A model generated the notes under the pieces. It was not told the DNA's origin and searched no databases. It saw only the letters and a program-made list of their open reading frames with translations. Positions 23,300 through 35,698 of a DNA stretch of 64,000 nt are shown piece after piece. The DNA comes from Panax quinquefolius (taxonomy: Eukaryota > Streptophyta > Magnoliopsida > Apiales > Araliaceae). Position 1 is the stretch's first letter, and each line of letters begins with the position of its first letter. Location of the stretch: NCBI GenBank assembly GCA_020205615.1, contig CM035167.1, positions 137,654,568-137,718,567 on the forward strand, read 5' to 3'. Made by a program: the position numbers and the translations under genes.

Positions 23300-25550
23300 A
23301 AGGTGTGTTAATTTAAATTTTGTTAGTGTTACTATCATATAACCTGTTTAGTTACTTACGCATTATGTTTTGATTCTTTGTTAATTTGTGATTCTGGATA
23401 TCATTTTTGTTACCTTGATTTGGTATTTTGGTTACTTTTTTATGTTGTTATGGTTACCATGTATTTGCTTAGTATACATGGTTGACTAAACTGGTTTTGG
23501 TGTACATGTTGTTTATGTATTGGTTACCATTAATATATATTTTGGTTACTAACATATAACTGTTTGTACATGTTATTTATGTATTGGTTACCATTAATAT
23601 ATATTTTGGTTACTAACATATAAATTTTTGGTTTTTTCATTAGTATATTTTTTGTTACTGTTACCTTATGATTTGGATACCATTCTTTTTCTCTCAATTG
23701 GGATTTTGGTTACTTTTATATGTTGGTTTGGTTACAATGTATTTTCTTAGTATACATTGGTTGACTAAACTGGGTTTGGTCTACATGTTGTTTATGTGTT
23801 GGTTACCATTAAAACATGGTTTGGTTACTTTTATATGTTATTTTGGTTATAATGTATTTGCTTAGTATACATTGATTGACTAAACTGAGTTTGGACTACA
23901 TGTTGTTTAATATACTAGACTAATTTATGAGGGCTTGATGTAATGCTTACGTTGTAGCTACGTCAAGCAATAAAAAATAGATACTATCATATAACTGTTT
24001 GGTTACTTCTGCATTATGTTTTGGTTACTGTTAGCTTGAGATTCGGATACCATGTTTGTTACCTTGATTTGGTATTTTGGTTACTTTTTTATGTTGTTAT
24101 GGTTTCCATTTATTTGCTTAGTATACATGGTTGACTAAACTGGTTTTGGTGTACATGTTGTTTATGTATTGGTTACCATTAAAACATGTTTTGGTTACTA
24201 TCATATAAATATTTGGTTACTTATTTAGTATGTTTTTGGTTACTGTTAGTTTCTGATTTGGATTCCATTTTTGTTTTCTTGAGTTGGAATTTTGCTTCTG
24301 TTTTTTGTTGTTCTGTTACTGATATATTTGCTTAATATATGGGTTGACTAAACTTTGTTTGAATTATATGTTGTTTATGTATTGGTTACCATTAATATAT
24401 GTTTTGGTTACTAACATATAACTGTTTGGTTACTTCATTAGTATATTTTTTGTTACTGTTAGCTTATGATTTGGATACCATTCTTTTTCTCTCAATTGAG
24501 ATTTTGGTTCTTCATTATATGTTGTTTTGGTTACAATGTATTTGTTTGGTAAATCGCTTATGATATAAATATTGTTTATATCTCGTTACTAATGATTTGT
24601 ATAAATTTGATTTTTTTTATTTGCGGTTATGGAATCTTTACTATAGGGAATCTGATAGAAAATTCATTGAAAAAGTTATATATTGGTGTGACATGGAAGT
24701 TCCCAACATTATTACCAAGAAATTGAACCCAAGACAGTTGAAGAAGTTTAAGGCATCATTAGTTTGTGGATGTATTATTTTTGTAAATAATAAACCCAAG
24801 TCATAATAAACCATGTATTTGCTTAGTATACATTGATGTATTATTTTTGTAAATTCCTTCAAATATATTCTACAAGGTTTATGCTATTCTATTTCTACTT
24901 CCATTTCCACAAACACATCTTACATATTCTGGTTACTTTCATATAACTATTTGGTTACTTCTTTATTATGTTTTGATTCTTTGTTACCTTATGGTTTGAC
25001 TATTATTATTGTGTCCTCAATGTGGGATTTCGATTACTTTTATTTTTTTTTATTACGGTTAATATGTAATTGTTTAGTATACATGGATTGCTTAAACTGG
25101 GTTTCATTACATGATGTTTCCGCTTTTGGTTACCATTAAAACTTTTATTATGGTTACTATCATATAATTATATAGTTACTTGTTTTTATTATGTTACATT
25201 ATGGTTATAGTATACATGGATTGCTTAAACTGAGTTTCATTACATGATGTTTCATTTTGGCTACCATTAAAACATGTTCTCGTTCTTATCATATAATTAT
25301 ATGGTTACTTGCTTTTATTATGTTACATTATAGTTCTTGTTATTAGTAACTAGATAGTTACAAGCTTGTATCGGACAAACATTAATTGTTAAATGTACAT
25401 GTGTGAGTGTCCTATTTATCTACAAGCTTGTTAGTAACCGATAATTATCATAGATAGTTACTAGCTTGTTAGTAACGAGATAATTATAAGCTTGTATCAA
25501 GATCATTATAAGCTTGTATCAAGATCATATAAAGCTTGTATATGTTTACT
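23300..25550 (+). repeat. GGTTAC array, left arm of a fold-back-like repeat
   Basis: More than 20 copies of TTGGTTAC(C/T) in plus orientation, usually 20-60 bp apart and mixed with ATGTTGTTTATGTATTGG, TAGTATACATGG and ATCATATAACT phrases. Longer segments of 100-300 bp are repeated as blocks (for example 23400-23560 against 24000-24180). A non-repetitive island at about 24560-24890 holds a 69-codon ORF (MEVPNIITKKLNPRQLKKF from 24692) of unknown nature. Confidence 0.85.
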
Positions 25551-25589
25551 TTATATTGATAACTCATGATGGAATCAAAATAAAAATAT

Positions 25590-27550
25590 TAATCAACATC
25601 AATTTTGGTTATCAGACACCATCAAAATGTTACCAACCATGTGGTTAATGGTTACTAACAAGAAACAATTATATATTCCTCAGAAACAATTAGATTTGTT
25701 GTATTGGTTCTTGTCGGTCTTCATTGTTTAACAACCTAATAAACATTATAAAGTAACCAAATCAATATTAGGCAAGAACTAAATTACATAATATTAGTAA
25801 CCGTAAATAAACCAAATTTTTACATGCAAATTTGAAGGCCTAAATGATGGAATTGACCAAAAACCATGCGTTTCACCAAAGAAAGTGGTGACTTTTAAAT
25901 CATTGACGCTTCAATGAAATTAGGCTTTGAAAACGCCAAAATCCGACACTCCAAACTTGATGAAAATTGCCAAATTGTCACCGCAACCAAATAAACATTA
26001 TCTTCAGTAACTAATTAAATAGTATACAACAACCAATATTTAACAGTTGTATGAAGGTAACCAATGTAGTCAATAAGTAACTACCAATATAAAATAAACA
26101 ATTATAAAACTCAATAACATAATAGAGTAACCAAATAAACACCTTTCAAAGATCTAAATACACATTATACAAAGAACCAAGATATATGTAATTAGTAGCC
26201 AAGATTATAAAAATATTTTTACATTCATTTTACAACCAAAATAATCAAGAATGACTTTGTTACAAATTAAAGACTAACAGTGTATAAAGGTAACCAATGT
26301 AGTTAATCAAGAACCATCAATATAAAAAATCAAAGATAAAACACAAGAATATTATGTAGTAACCATGGTAATATTACACGATAAACAAGTCAAAGATTAT
26401 AAACTAACCAAATCCAGATTAGACAAGAACTTGACATATATTTACTTAGTATCCATAACATAAAACATATTTGACAAAGATTTACAAAGAAAACAAATAA
26501 TATAAAAAATATCAATATGTATTTAAAAGGTGTATTGGTTACTATTAGTCCAAACATCAATTTGGTGTATTGTTACTATTAGTCCATGTAACCAATACAA
26601 TGTAGTCAATAAGTAACATCCAATATAAATGAAACAATTACAAAAGAATATAACATTATAATTTTACACAAGAACTTGTGTCAAAGACTATCGAGTAACC
26701 ATTATAATTTTACACAAAGAACCAACTCAAAGAATATTCAAGAACCATATAATGTTACGATGTAGAATCGGCGTCAAAGATTAATCAAGAACTAAAAACA
26801 ACCAAGAAAAATAGGGGTTTCCTTGCATTTTACAATAAAAAACAACCAGTATAATTTATTTGTTACCAACTAAAGGCAGACTTTTGTAAGAATGTAACCA
26901 ATTTGGCTAACAAGTAACCATTAATAAAGTAAAGCACAACTGGAATCATCTCCATAGTCTAACAACTATATAAACATTATAAAGTAACCAAATCAATATT
27001 AGACAGTAACCAAACTGCATAATCTTAGTAACCAAAACATAAACAACATTTTTACATGCCATTTTGAAGGCCTAACCCATGAAATTAATGGGAATATTAT
27101 GAACAGTAACCAAACTACATAATGTTAGTAACCAGAACATGAACTGGGGTTAATATTATGCAGTAACCATTACAATTTTACACAGTAACCAAGTCAGCAT
27201 TATATACTAACCAAATCCAGATTAGACAGTAACCAACAGTTGCATGAAGGTAACCAATGTATTTAATAAGTAATCATTAATATAAAAACATCAGTAAAAT
27301 AATCTTTAAAATTATAAAGTAAGCATATAAACATTATACAACAACCAAATCAATAATAAACAGTAACCAAATCAATAATAAACAGTAACCAATTTATATG
27401 TATTTAGTAACCAGAGTATAAAACATATTTTAAAATGCATTTTGCATTCAAAACATTTATTATTCTGACTTTGTGACCATTTAAAGAGCAAAAAATTTGA
27501 GAAAGGTAACCAATAGACGAATACGTAGTAAACACGGGGTAACACTATGC
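25590..27550 (-). repeat. GTAACC array, right arm of the fold-back-like repeat
   Basis: More than 20 copies of GTAACCAA/GTAACCAT, i.e. the left-arm motif on the opposite strand, with linkers such as AATCAATATTAGACA and CATGAAGGTAACCAATGT. The switch in orientation is near 25400-25600, making the two arms a degenerate inverted repeat of about 2 kb each. Confidence 0.85.
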
Positions 27551-27559
27551 ATATAAATT

Positions 27560-28040
27560 GGAAACTCAAATACCTTGGTATACAAATTTGTAACGAATCA
27601 ACAATCAGTGCAATACGATCAACAATCGGTCACGATTCAGATAAGTTTACGTTCTGATCTTGAAGTTGTTGTCGTTCTTTTATGTTCTTCTCCGATCTCG
27701 AGTTTGCGTCGCGACAAGAGATTTCATCTTCTCCAGTAGATATGTCGTTGATATGTTCTTCTCCGATCTCGAGTTGTTTGTCGATCTCGGTGCTGTCATC
27801 ATCGCGACAAAAATTTTCGTCTTCTCCGATCTTAGTGGTGTGTCGCGCCAGAAGATTTGGATTTCTCTGATATCAAAGTTCCGTGTTTTGTTCAATTGCT
27901 TGAATGTAGGAGCGTGTTCTGTTCAGTTACTTGAATGTAGGACTGATTTTAGCAACTTTATATTGTGTTGTTTTATTTTTGTAATTATGTTGTTTGTGTT
28001 TTATTTTTGTAAATACTTTATAATTGTTGTATATTAGTGT
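27560..28040 (+). other. Unrecognised region with a 71-bp direct repeat, edge of the fold-back repeat
   Basis: TATGTTCTTCTCCGATCTCG occurs at 27681 and 27752. A plus-strand frame (27660-28037) stays open across it but resembles no known protein and its composition changes halfway. It is higher in GC than the surroundings. It may be a captured leader or exon at the right end of the GGTTAC element; the function is unknown. Confidence 0.3.
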
Positions 28041-28780
28041 TAAGGACCCATAAAATTATCGGCAAGAGATACCCACATATATATTCTAATTTTAAATTCT
28101 TAGTTTTATGAATTAGTAATAATATCCCCCCTGTTTAACACTGACTTCTACTTGACTTTTATATTATTTATTTATTTTAAGCAAATTATGGTTTGTGTTG
28201 AGCAAACATACTTTACAATAAATATTTTTTATGACTATTTTTAATTTTAAATTCTAAAATTAAAAATTATTGTCATGATAAAAATTGTGTTTAATTAACG
28301 TGTCCTAATTAAATCATAATATGCATTTAAATATAAAGCAAGCTAGCACTCAAATATCACTCTCTCTTTTTTGTTTTTTGCCAGGGGGTATAATAATGGC
28401 AATCTCCTAATATTGCATGGGTATATATAAGTGCATACCCTTAATTGTTAATGCCATCACTATTCATATTTATCAGAAAGGTAAAAATTATGGCCAATTT
28501 TCCTAATGGCGTCTTTGGAGTTTCACACATAATAATCTTAGAGTATTTCTATTCGGACAGAAAATTAAATCGGAAGAATAAAATGAATTTGTTCTCGCAA
28601 ATAAATGGACAATACAAATTTATTTTATTCTTTCATTCAATTTTTGTGTCCGCATATAATTATTGATAATCTTATTATATTTGTATTTTTGTTTCCCTAC
28701 TTTTATAATTATTCTAGTGATATTCAATACTTCAAACACTTATTGTCCGGACAACATAATTTTAGCAACCTCCTTATTTT
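28041..28780. other. Upstream intergenic region of the HLH/ACT gene
   Basis: AT-rich, no open frame worth calling. It presumably contains the promoter of the gene at 28938, but apart from the TATA box no site is convincing. Confidence 0.5.
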
Positions 28781-28785
28781 TTTGT

Positions 28786-28793
28786 TATAAAAA
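28786..28793 (+). promoter_or_regulatory. TATA box of the HLH/ACT gene
   Basis: TATAAAAA, about 150 bp before the ATG at 28938, followed by a purine-rich leader (GGAGAGGAGAGGAG). Position and sequence fit a plant core promoter with a start site near 28820. Confidence 0.6.
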
Positions 28794-28937
28794 GGAAGGC
28801 AGTCATTTCGGAAGCGAACAACAAGTGATCATTTAGTTTCCCCTCTTTAAAAAGAGCTTCATTCAGAGGTCGCAGAGTGATAGGAGGAGGAATATCAAAG
28901 GAGAGGAGAGGAGAAATTAATACATAGGAATTAAAGA

Positions 28938-30600
28938 ATGGTTTCTAGGGAGCAAAAGAAAGCTGCTGCTCTGCATGAGAAGCTTCAACTTCTTCGTTCA
29001 ATTACAAACTCTCATGCAGTAATAATTCAATTCAATTCAATTCCATTCCATTCCCTGCATTTCTGATTTCATTTCACTTTATTTGATGATCAATTTAATT
29101 AATTGACATTCTAGAAAAAAGATGTGTATGTGTACTTTTCTGAATAATAACAAACACTATAGATTATCTTCTCTTCTCTTTTATTTATTTATTTCCCCCA
29201 ATTCTTGAATCCTGGCTTAATTTCTTAATTTGAGATCTTTCCATCTAAATCTACTCTCTAATTTTAATTATTTTCTCTTCTTAATTAACTACTCCCTTAA
29301 TTCAAGTCATATCAAGTTGGTTGATCTCCTTATGTTGTTGCTTTGATCTCCTTTCTCTCCTGTATCTATTTATTGTCTATATATCCTACTATATATATAT
29401 ATATATATCAGATTATAAAGATCGATGTTGTGCCTTGAGAAGTTGACTTTATAATAACTGGGTATAATAATTAACAACCCAAATCTTTAAATTTCCATCA
29501 CCATTAATTTAACCTAATAAATCTATTTTATGATCTCTTATATAAGAAGGTAGAAGATGACCAAATTAAGTATTTATGCTATCGGATTAATTTTAACTGA
29601 GCTTGTTTATGTGTGGCAGCTAAACGAAACCTCAATCATAGTAGACGCAGCAAAGTATATAGAAGAGCTTAAACAAAAAGTGGAAAGACTGAATGGAGAT
29701 ATCGAAGCTGGACAAAATTCAAATCATGATGACCAGAATTCATGGCCTGCGGTAATTTTAATGACACGTATACTCTCTTTGTTCCAAAGATAGATATATA
29801 TTTTTACTTTTTGAGTCGATTTGTAAAATTTTAAATAGATATGAATTTATTTAAGCGTGAAAGAAGTAATTAACTAATATGATAATTAGTAGTATTTTTA
29901 GTTAATTAACAAAAATTGTACTTGTTTGTACGGTATAGCTCTTTGACTTTTAAAGTCAATTTGACAAAATCATAGAATTCAAAATCCATATAGATTTATT
30001 TTTAGTTAATTAACAATAATTATTCTTTTTCCATTTATTTTGGAATTTGTCTTTGATTTATTAGTGTAATAATAATCATTGATGTGAGCCTTCTACGTCT
30101 ACTATATATTCAGGTTGCCGTAGAAACCCTAGAAAAGGGTTTCTTAGTGAATATAAATTCTGAAAAGAGTTGTCCCGGTTTGCTCGTCTCCGTATTGGCA
30201 GTTTTTGAAGAGCTTGGCCTTAATGTGATTGAGGCTAGGGTTTCTTGTACAGACAGTTTTCGATTGGAAGCCCTTGGCGGAGAAGTAAGAGATATAATTA
30301 GCATGCAAGTTTGTTTGTTTTTTCACTTTGATGTACGTATAAATGATCAAGCTTTTAATTAATTAAGAACACATACATAGATAAAGATAATAAAAGATAA
30401 TTAGGGGTACTAATTACAAAAACAACAATGGACCATTAATTAATTAGTGGTGAAATCATGCATGTCGATCGTCCTTTAATAATTAAGTTGTAGTGCTGCT
30501 AATTTTGCAGAATGACGAAAATGGCGAAAGCATAGACGCACAAGTAGTGAAAGAAGCAGTTTCACAGGCCATCAGGAATTGGAGAGATCGAAACCAATGA
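28938..30600 (+). CDS. HLH protein with C-terminal ACT-like domain (putative transcription regulator)
   Basis: Four exons, all phase 0 with GT-AG introns: 28938-29018, 29620-29751, 30114-30284, 30511-30600, giving 157 residues. Residues 1-65 (MVSREQKKAAALHEKLQLLR, then TSIIVDAAKYIEELKQKVERL) form a helix-loop-helix with a shortened, weakly basic N-terminus. Residues 72-128 (VAVETLEKGFLVNI, PGLLVSVLAVFEELGLNVIEA) form an ACT-like fold, used in plant bHLH proteins for dimerisation. The exon layout and sequence match a small plant family I recall from Arabidopsis as At2g40435/At3g56220, annotated only as transcription regulators. With few basic residues it may bind DNA poorly and act mainly through partners (inference). 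The start is the first ATG after a purine-rich leader. The frame is intact, so the gene is probably functional. Confidence 0.93.
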
Positions 30601-32545
30601 TGATGAAGATCAGTAACTAAAGATTTGCATGCCAGCCTTATATATTTCCTCTTTCTTCACATATAAGTTAGTTCTGAAGAAGAGTAAATATATATATGTT
30701 AAAGTAAGTTAATAGTCGTTGAGAATAAGTTAATTAGTAGGTAGCTAGGATCGATCAATTTGAAATAACAGAATTAAACTTGGATAAAAATTTGAAGCAC
30801 AGGGGACAAAGGAAACCCTAGTTGAGCTTGAGAATCTTCTTTTTCCATGTAAAATGCAAAGCATTTGTATAATTTTTCTCAATTTAATGCATGGCTTTAT
30901 ATATATGTTTATGATCTAAAACCCTAGAGATCATGTAGTAGAAGTACTCAGTAGTCTTATATTCTTTTTCCAATATTAATTAATCACTCCTCCGATGATC
31001 CATTTTATCTACTTTTACAGAGTTTTTCATTTCAAATAGATATATTGTACTATAGTCATGCATGCGTGAAACAAAATATAAGGACACAACTTCTGTTATA
31101 GAGAAATGCACGATATTAATTAAAGACTGGGGTGGGAAAGTTTGGTTTGTTGTTTCTTCGTTACATGAACGATATCGTTATACGATCACGTAACGATAGA
31201 CGTATGCCTCTTGGCATTCCACCATTTCTTTATTTTCAAGTGATCTCAAATAAGATCGGTTCGGGATCATAGAACACAAAACATAATGATGCATTAACAT
31301 TTCTACTTAATTATAGTGGATTTTCCAAATAATTGTTCATTGATCATAGAAAAATTATTCCTATCTATCTTAAAAATAACAAAATAATAATAATAACAAT
31401 AAATTGCTGATCTGGAAGACAAATCAAAATTATATTAAAAAATATGAATATCATAATAGTATTTAATTTATCACGTGTAAGTACTTTATCTTATTAATAA
31501 CATAATTAAATAAGCATATATTTTTGGGGAATGTATAGTAGTAGCTAACTGTTAAGTCAATAATATTGTTATGATGACAAAAACATAGTAAATATAAAAT
31601 GATTGTTGATTATAAATATTGGACTAATTTGTCACAACACGTACCATTAGTCTTTCTGGATAATTGGGAATATTGGGCTCCTGAAATGGGGCCTAGATCT
31701 GTGTAGTTCGTTTGGTTTCAACAGAGCTGGGTTGTGGACTGTTTGACTTTTAATGTGATGAAATATTTTGAAAGTCTATATATTGCGAAAAAATTCTGTC
31801 GAATTATAAATGTAACGTATATTAATTATAAAATTGGCTAAGTGTATCAATTACATGGTAAAACTATTACCAATTGGGAATTGATATTTATGTGAGGAGT
31901 TTTGTGGAAATATCAATCCCCAAAAAAGATGAGAAACACTATTTTCATATGAATTTTTGATATTTCCAAATGTTTTTCTCTCACATAAATAAATCGACGA
32001 ACAACCGAACCCTTGGGACCTTCTTCAATCTCAGGATGTGATGAGTTGACATCGATGGGTCCTACTTTCTTCTCATGTGAGAAAAAACTATGTAGAAATA
32101 TCAAAAATACATGTGAAACTATCAGTTTCTAAAAAAAAAATTCTCTTTAGAAGAAAGTATAAATATATGATATTAGTCCTTTATTATAATGCAGCGTATA
32201 TTAAAAAAAGAAAAAAAAAGAAGACAAAGTACACTAAAAAATTATTTAATTAATTCAAGCAGAGAAAATGATAATCTTTTTCATTTGATTTTCAATTTAG
32301 CAGCCAAACAAGGGAAAACAAGTCATTTTCATCAGAAAACGTTTTTTGAAAAATCATTTTCTGACAAAGGTTTTTCCAAAAGGAGCCTGTTAACTTTTTA
32401 AGATAAAATAAAGAATATATATTTTCACAAGTAAATTATGATATTTACATAATCTCTCGCATTGTCTATTTATTTTTATGTGAGAGGAATTGTGTAAGTA
32501 TATTTTTACTTTGTAAGAATATCGAGGTACATAATTGGAGATATA
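30601..32545. other. Intergenic spacer downstream of the HLH/ACT gene
   Basis: 3' flank and AT-rich spacer. A minus-strand 63-codon ORF at 31913-32104 has no family resemblance and lies in sequence with local repeats of GTGGAAATATCAAT/GTAGAAATATCAAA. Nothing else is supported. Confidence 0.5.
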
Positions 32546-32789
32546 GTCCATCCGTTAAAAAGAAAAAACAAAAAAGTTCTTTCTAAAATTTATAAATTTT
32601 AATATCTATTTCACGTTGTCCTAAAATTAATAAATTGTTGTTTTTTATTGTTGGTCACACAATAAGGAAATTATAATAACCAATTTAAGAAGATTATTTC
32701 ATTTTAATTATACTACTATTAATTTAAATTAAAAATTTTATTGTAAAATATTTGTTTTATAAATAAAAATATTTTGTTGAACGGAAGGA
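32546..32789. mobile_element. TA-flanked MITE (mariner/Stowaway type), degenerate
   Basis: Starts GTCCATCCGTTAAAAAGAA after TA and ends GTTGAACGGAAGGAG before TA. The ends are imperfect inverted repeats of the CTCCNTCCGTTC kind seen in plant Stowaway-like elements. The interior is AT-rich and non-coding. Confidence 0.6.
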
Positions 32790-35698
32790 GTACACTTTCA
32801 CTTTTCAACTTTACTTGGCCTTGTGTTTTTATAAATACAAGTTTGATAATCCGTGCAAAATGACGATTTAGTGAGTATTTTATTATTATCAAATCATGCA
32901 TAATATAATTTATTTAACTAATTCATAACATAATCGAACATGGTCTACATATAATAAAAATAATAATTATTGTGTATAATATAATTTATTTAATTGAATG
33001 TTGGTTAATATAGTAAGTAATTAATAGGTGTTTTTGATTAATAGGAATGAAAACGAATATTGTAGATTTACTATAGTACTTTTGATATTTTGATATCTTG
33101 GGAAAGAGTAATAGACTCTTTATATCTTAAAATTATTATATTTAACTATTTGTGTGATATGCATGCTATACCAGCTGATACCTTATATAACAACACGAAA
33201 CTATATACATTGAAATAAAAATATATAAAAATACAATGTATTTGTATATAATTAAATTTGAAAAATCACTATAAATGAATGAATATACGACACATTAAAA
33301 TAGAAAATTTTAAAAATATTTAGATTTTTGAGTTATCAAGATATATCCTTAAGCTAGCGACCAATCGTTTTTATGAGTCAATTCAAAAAAATTAAAACAA
33401 GTCGTTATTTGTCTTTACACCTGGCAAAGATGGTCCAGGTCATGGTACGCTAGATTTTTAATTTTTAAAATTTTTTAGTCCAGAAAATTTGAACTATTTT
33501 ACCAAATTTGTACTACTTTGAATCTTTTTTTTTTTTTTTAAATGTATTATCTTGTGGGTTCTGAGAAACTTGAACACAAGAGCATAAGTAAATAAATAAG
33601 AGTTAAACCAATTGAATGAAATTACAACAATTATTTATTTTTAATGCAATCTTCAATATAAAATATATTTTTAATTATTATAGTTGTAGTAAATAATAAT
33701 TGTAGTTTGAAATTTCTTACTTGATGTGGTTGTTAATAATGAGATATTGGGTAATGCCTAAAATCATGTCATGCAAATCTTCATAAAATCAATTTAAATA
33801 TTTAAATTGCTAAAATCTTGGCATCTCCAAGTTCTAACCGTATAAATCTTGGAAATTAATTAGATATCTCTTGGAACAATATTTGTGAAGTCATGAATGC
33901 ATTTTTAAAGTTAAATAAATTATATTAATTTTAAAGTATAATTTTAAAAATCAAATTTGATTATATACTTTGAAAGTAATTTATAATACTATTAAAATTT
34001 TAATTGATTGAGATATGTAGTTAATGTAGGTAATTAGAATTATTGTTTATTATAAATTATTTTATTACTTTTAATATTTATTATTATTACTATTTTTAAG
34101 TAGTAAAATTTTGTAAAAAAAAAATAAGAGAAAAAATGCCTTGGCATAATTTTACTTTCACTTAATTATTTTAACATTTTTATCAAAAAATCCGGGCCTT
34201 TTTTGTCTGGCCATTGTCGTTGGCGCTTTCATTGGTCGGCCCGACTTGCTTGCCATACCTCTATTTGTCTTTTATATGTGTACTAGCTGTTTTCCGTGCC
34301 TCCAGAATTATATGAATGGTGTGATTTATCTCAAACTTTGGACGATCCAGATAATTTATTAAGATAAGCGAAAAATTTAAGATAATTTATTTTGTTATAT
34401 AGATTGATTGATTCATTACTAGGCATAAAATAAGAACGATACACCACAATTTATTTAAAACACACCCCAATATGGTGTTTTTTTCTTTCAATATTAATCC
34501 ATTAATTACAAGGACCACAAGCTTTAATCTCTACATCTCTCAAACCCCATTTCTTCTATATTTTATATTGCTCTTGTTATCTGTACAGTTAAATGCGGAT
34601 TCTTGAGAGCAAAGGCATCAAACCTAGCTGAAAAAACTACGAACATTCTCCATGTTCTTAACAATAAGTTCAATGCAGTCTTTTTATTTTACCTATTTGT
34701 ATTTTCATTTCACGCTCAACCCTTACATATTTTATTGAGTTTTTACTTTAATGTTAATGACTTAGTATTGTAATTTTTAATTTGAGAATATTATGTTATG
34801 TTACCATCAAAAGAAAAGAGAACTCTATTTGTGGAATAGCAATCGACAAATAAGATTTTTTTTTTGTGAATGAAAAAAGTAATATTTTTTTATGATCTCG
34901 AGTAAATTTACTTGTTGTTCATCGTTGCATTTTCCATATAATATTTTAATTAAAATATATTTTGCACTCTAAAATTTGTTGAGTTGTTGAGATTTGCACT
35001 TCAATATTTAAAACATACCTTGAGTGTACTCCAAAGTTCTTTTTGATATTTTAACTGTTCAAAAGTGAGGGTGTATTTTGTTTAGCGCAACAAACTTTGG
35101 GGTACATTTTGTTAAGCTAAAAAGAACTTTTGAAGTGTATTTTGACCTATTTAAATCTCAGAGGGTACATTTTGTTTGGCATAAAAGATTCTTGAGGTGT
35201 ACTTAGATACATTTTAAATATGAGGGTGCAAATCTCAATTAACATACAAACTTTGGATTTCAAACTGTATTTTCGTCTTTTTTTTTTCTTTTTTTTTTTA
35301 ACTAAGAGATACTTGGTGCAGTTACTATTTTTGGCAAGTTAATTAAAAAAAAAAAGGAAGAAGAAGAAGAAAATTTGGTGAGCGAAAAGAAAAAGAATAA
35401 AAAAGAATAATTAAGAAATCAGTTAAGAAAATATAACCAAAGGATAGTGAACTTTTGAACTCAAATATAGGCACACGAATACAATATATACATACAAGTA
35501 CACATGCACAATACACCTTTATTATAAGTTGATAAACTGTAAACCAGAATTCATGCATACTAGCTAGCTAGCTAGCTACCTACATATATATATGAACTTT
35601 GATCCTCTAGCTAGGAATAGGAGCACGAAATTAGTAGATCAATCTGATCACTTAATTTGCTGGATAGCCATGGAGGGAAGGTGATGAAGCATTAATAT
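32790..35698. other. Intergenic AT-rich spacer
   Basis: No gene found on either strand. It holds poly-T tracts (33524-33539, 35278-35299), a small inverted-repeat unit at 34986-35238 and a (TAGC)n run at 35561-35578. Confidence 0.5.
34986..35238. repeat. Small element with inverted ends (TTGAGATTTGCAC)
   Basis: TTGAGATTTGCACTTCAATATTTAAAA at the left is matched by TTTTAAATATGAGGGTGCAAATCTCAA at the right, reversed. The interior has repeated GTGTATTTTG/GGTACATTTTGTT phrases in alternating orientation. It is likely a MITE; no target duplication was identified. Confidence 0.6.

Noticed and set aside
23300..27550. GGTTAC array considered as a CRISPR-like or satellite array
   Set aside because: Spacing is irregular, the repeated unit is only six to ten bases, the arms point in opposite directions and the DNA is from a plant nucleus.
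31913..32104. 63-codon minus ORF in the intergenic region
   Set aside because: Short, no family similarity and embedded in local inverted repeats.
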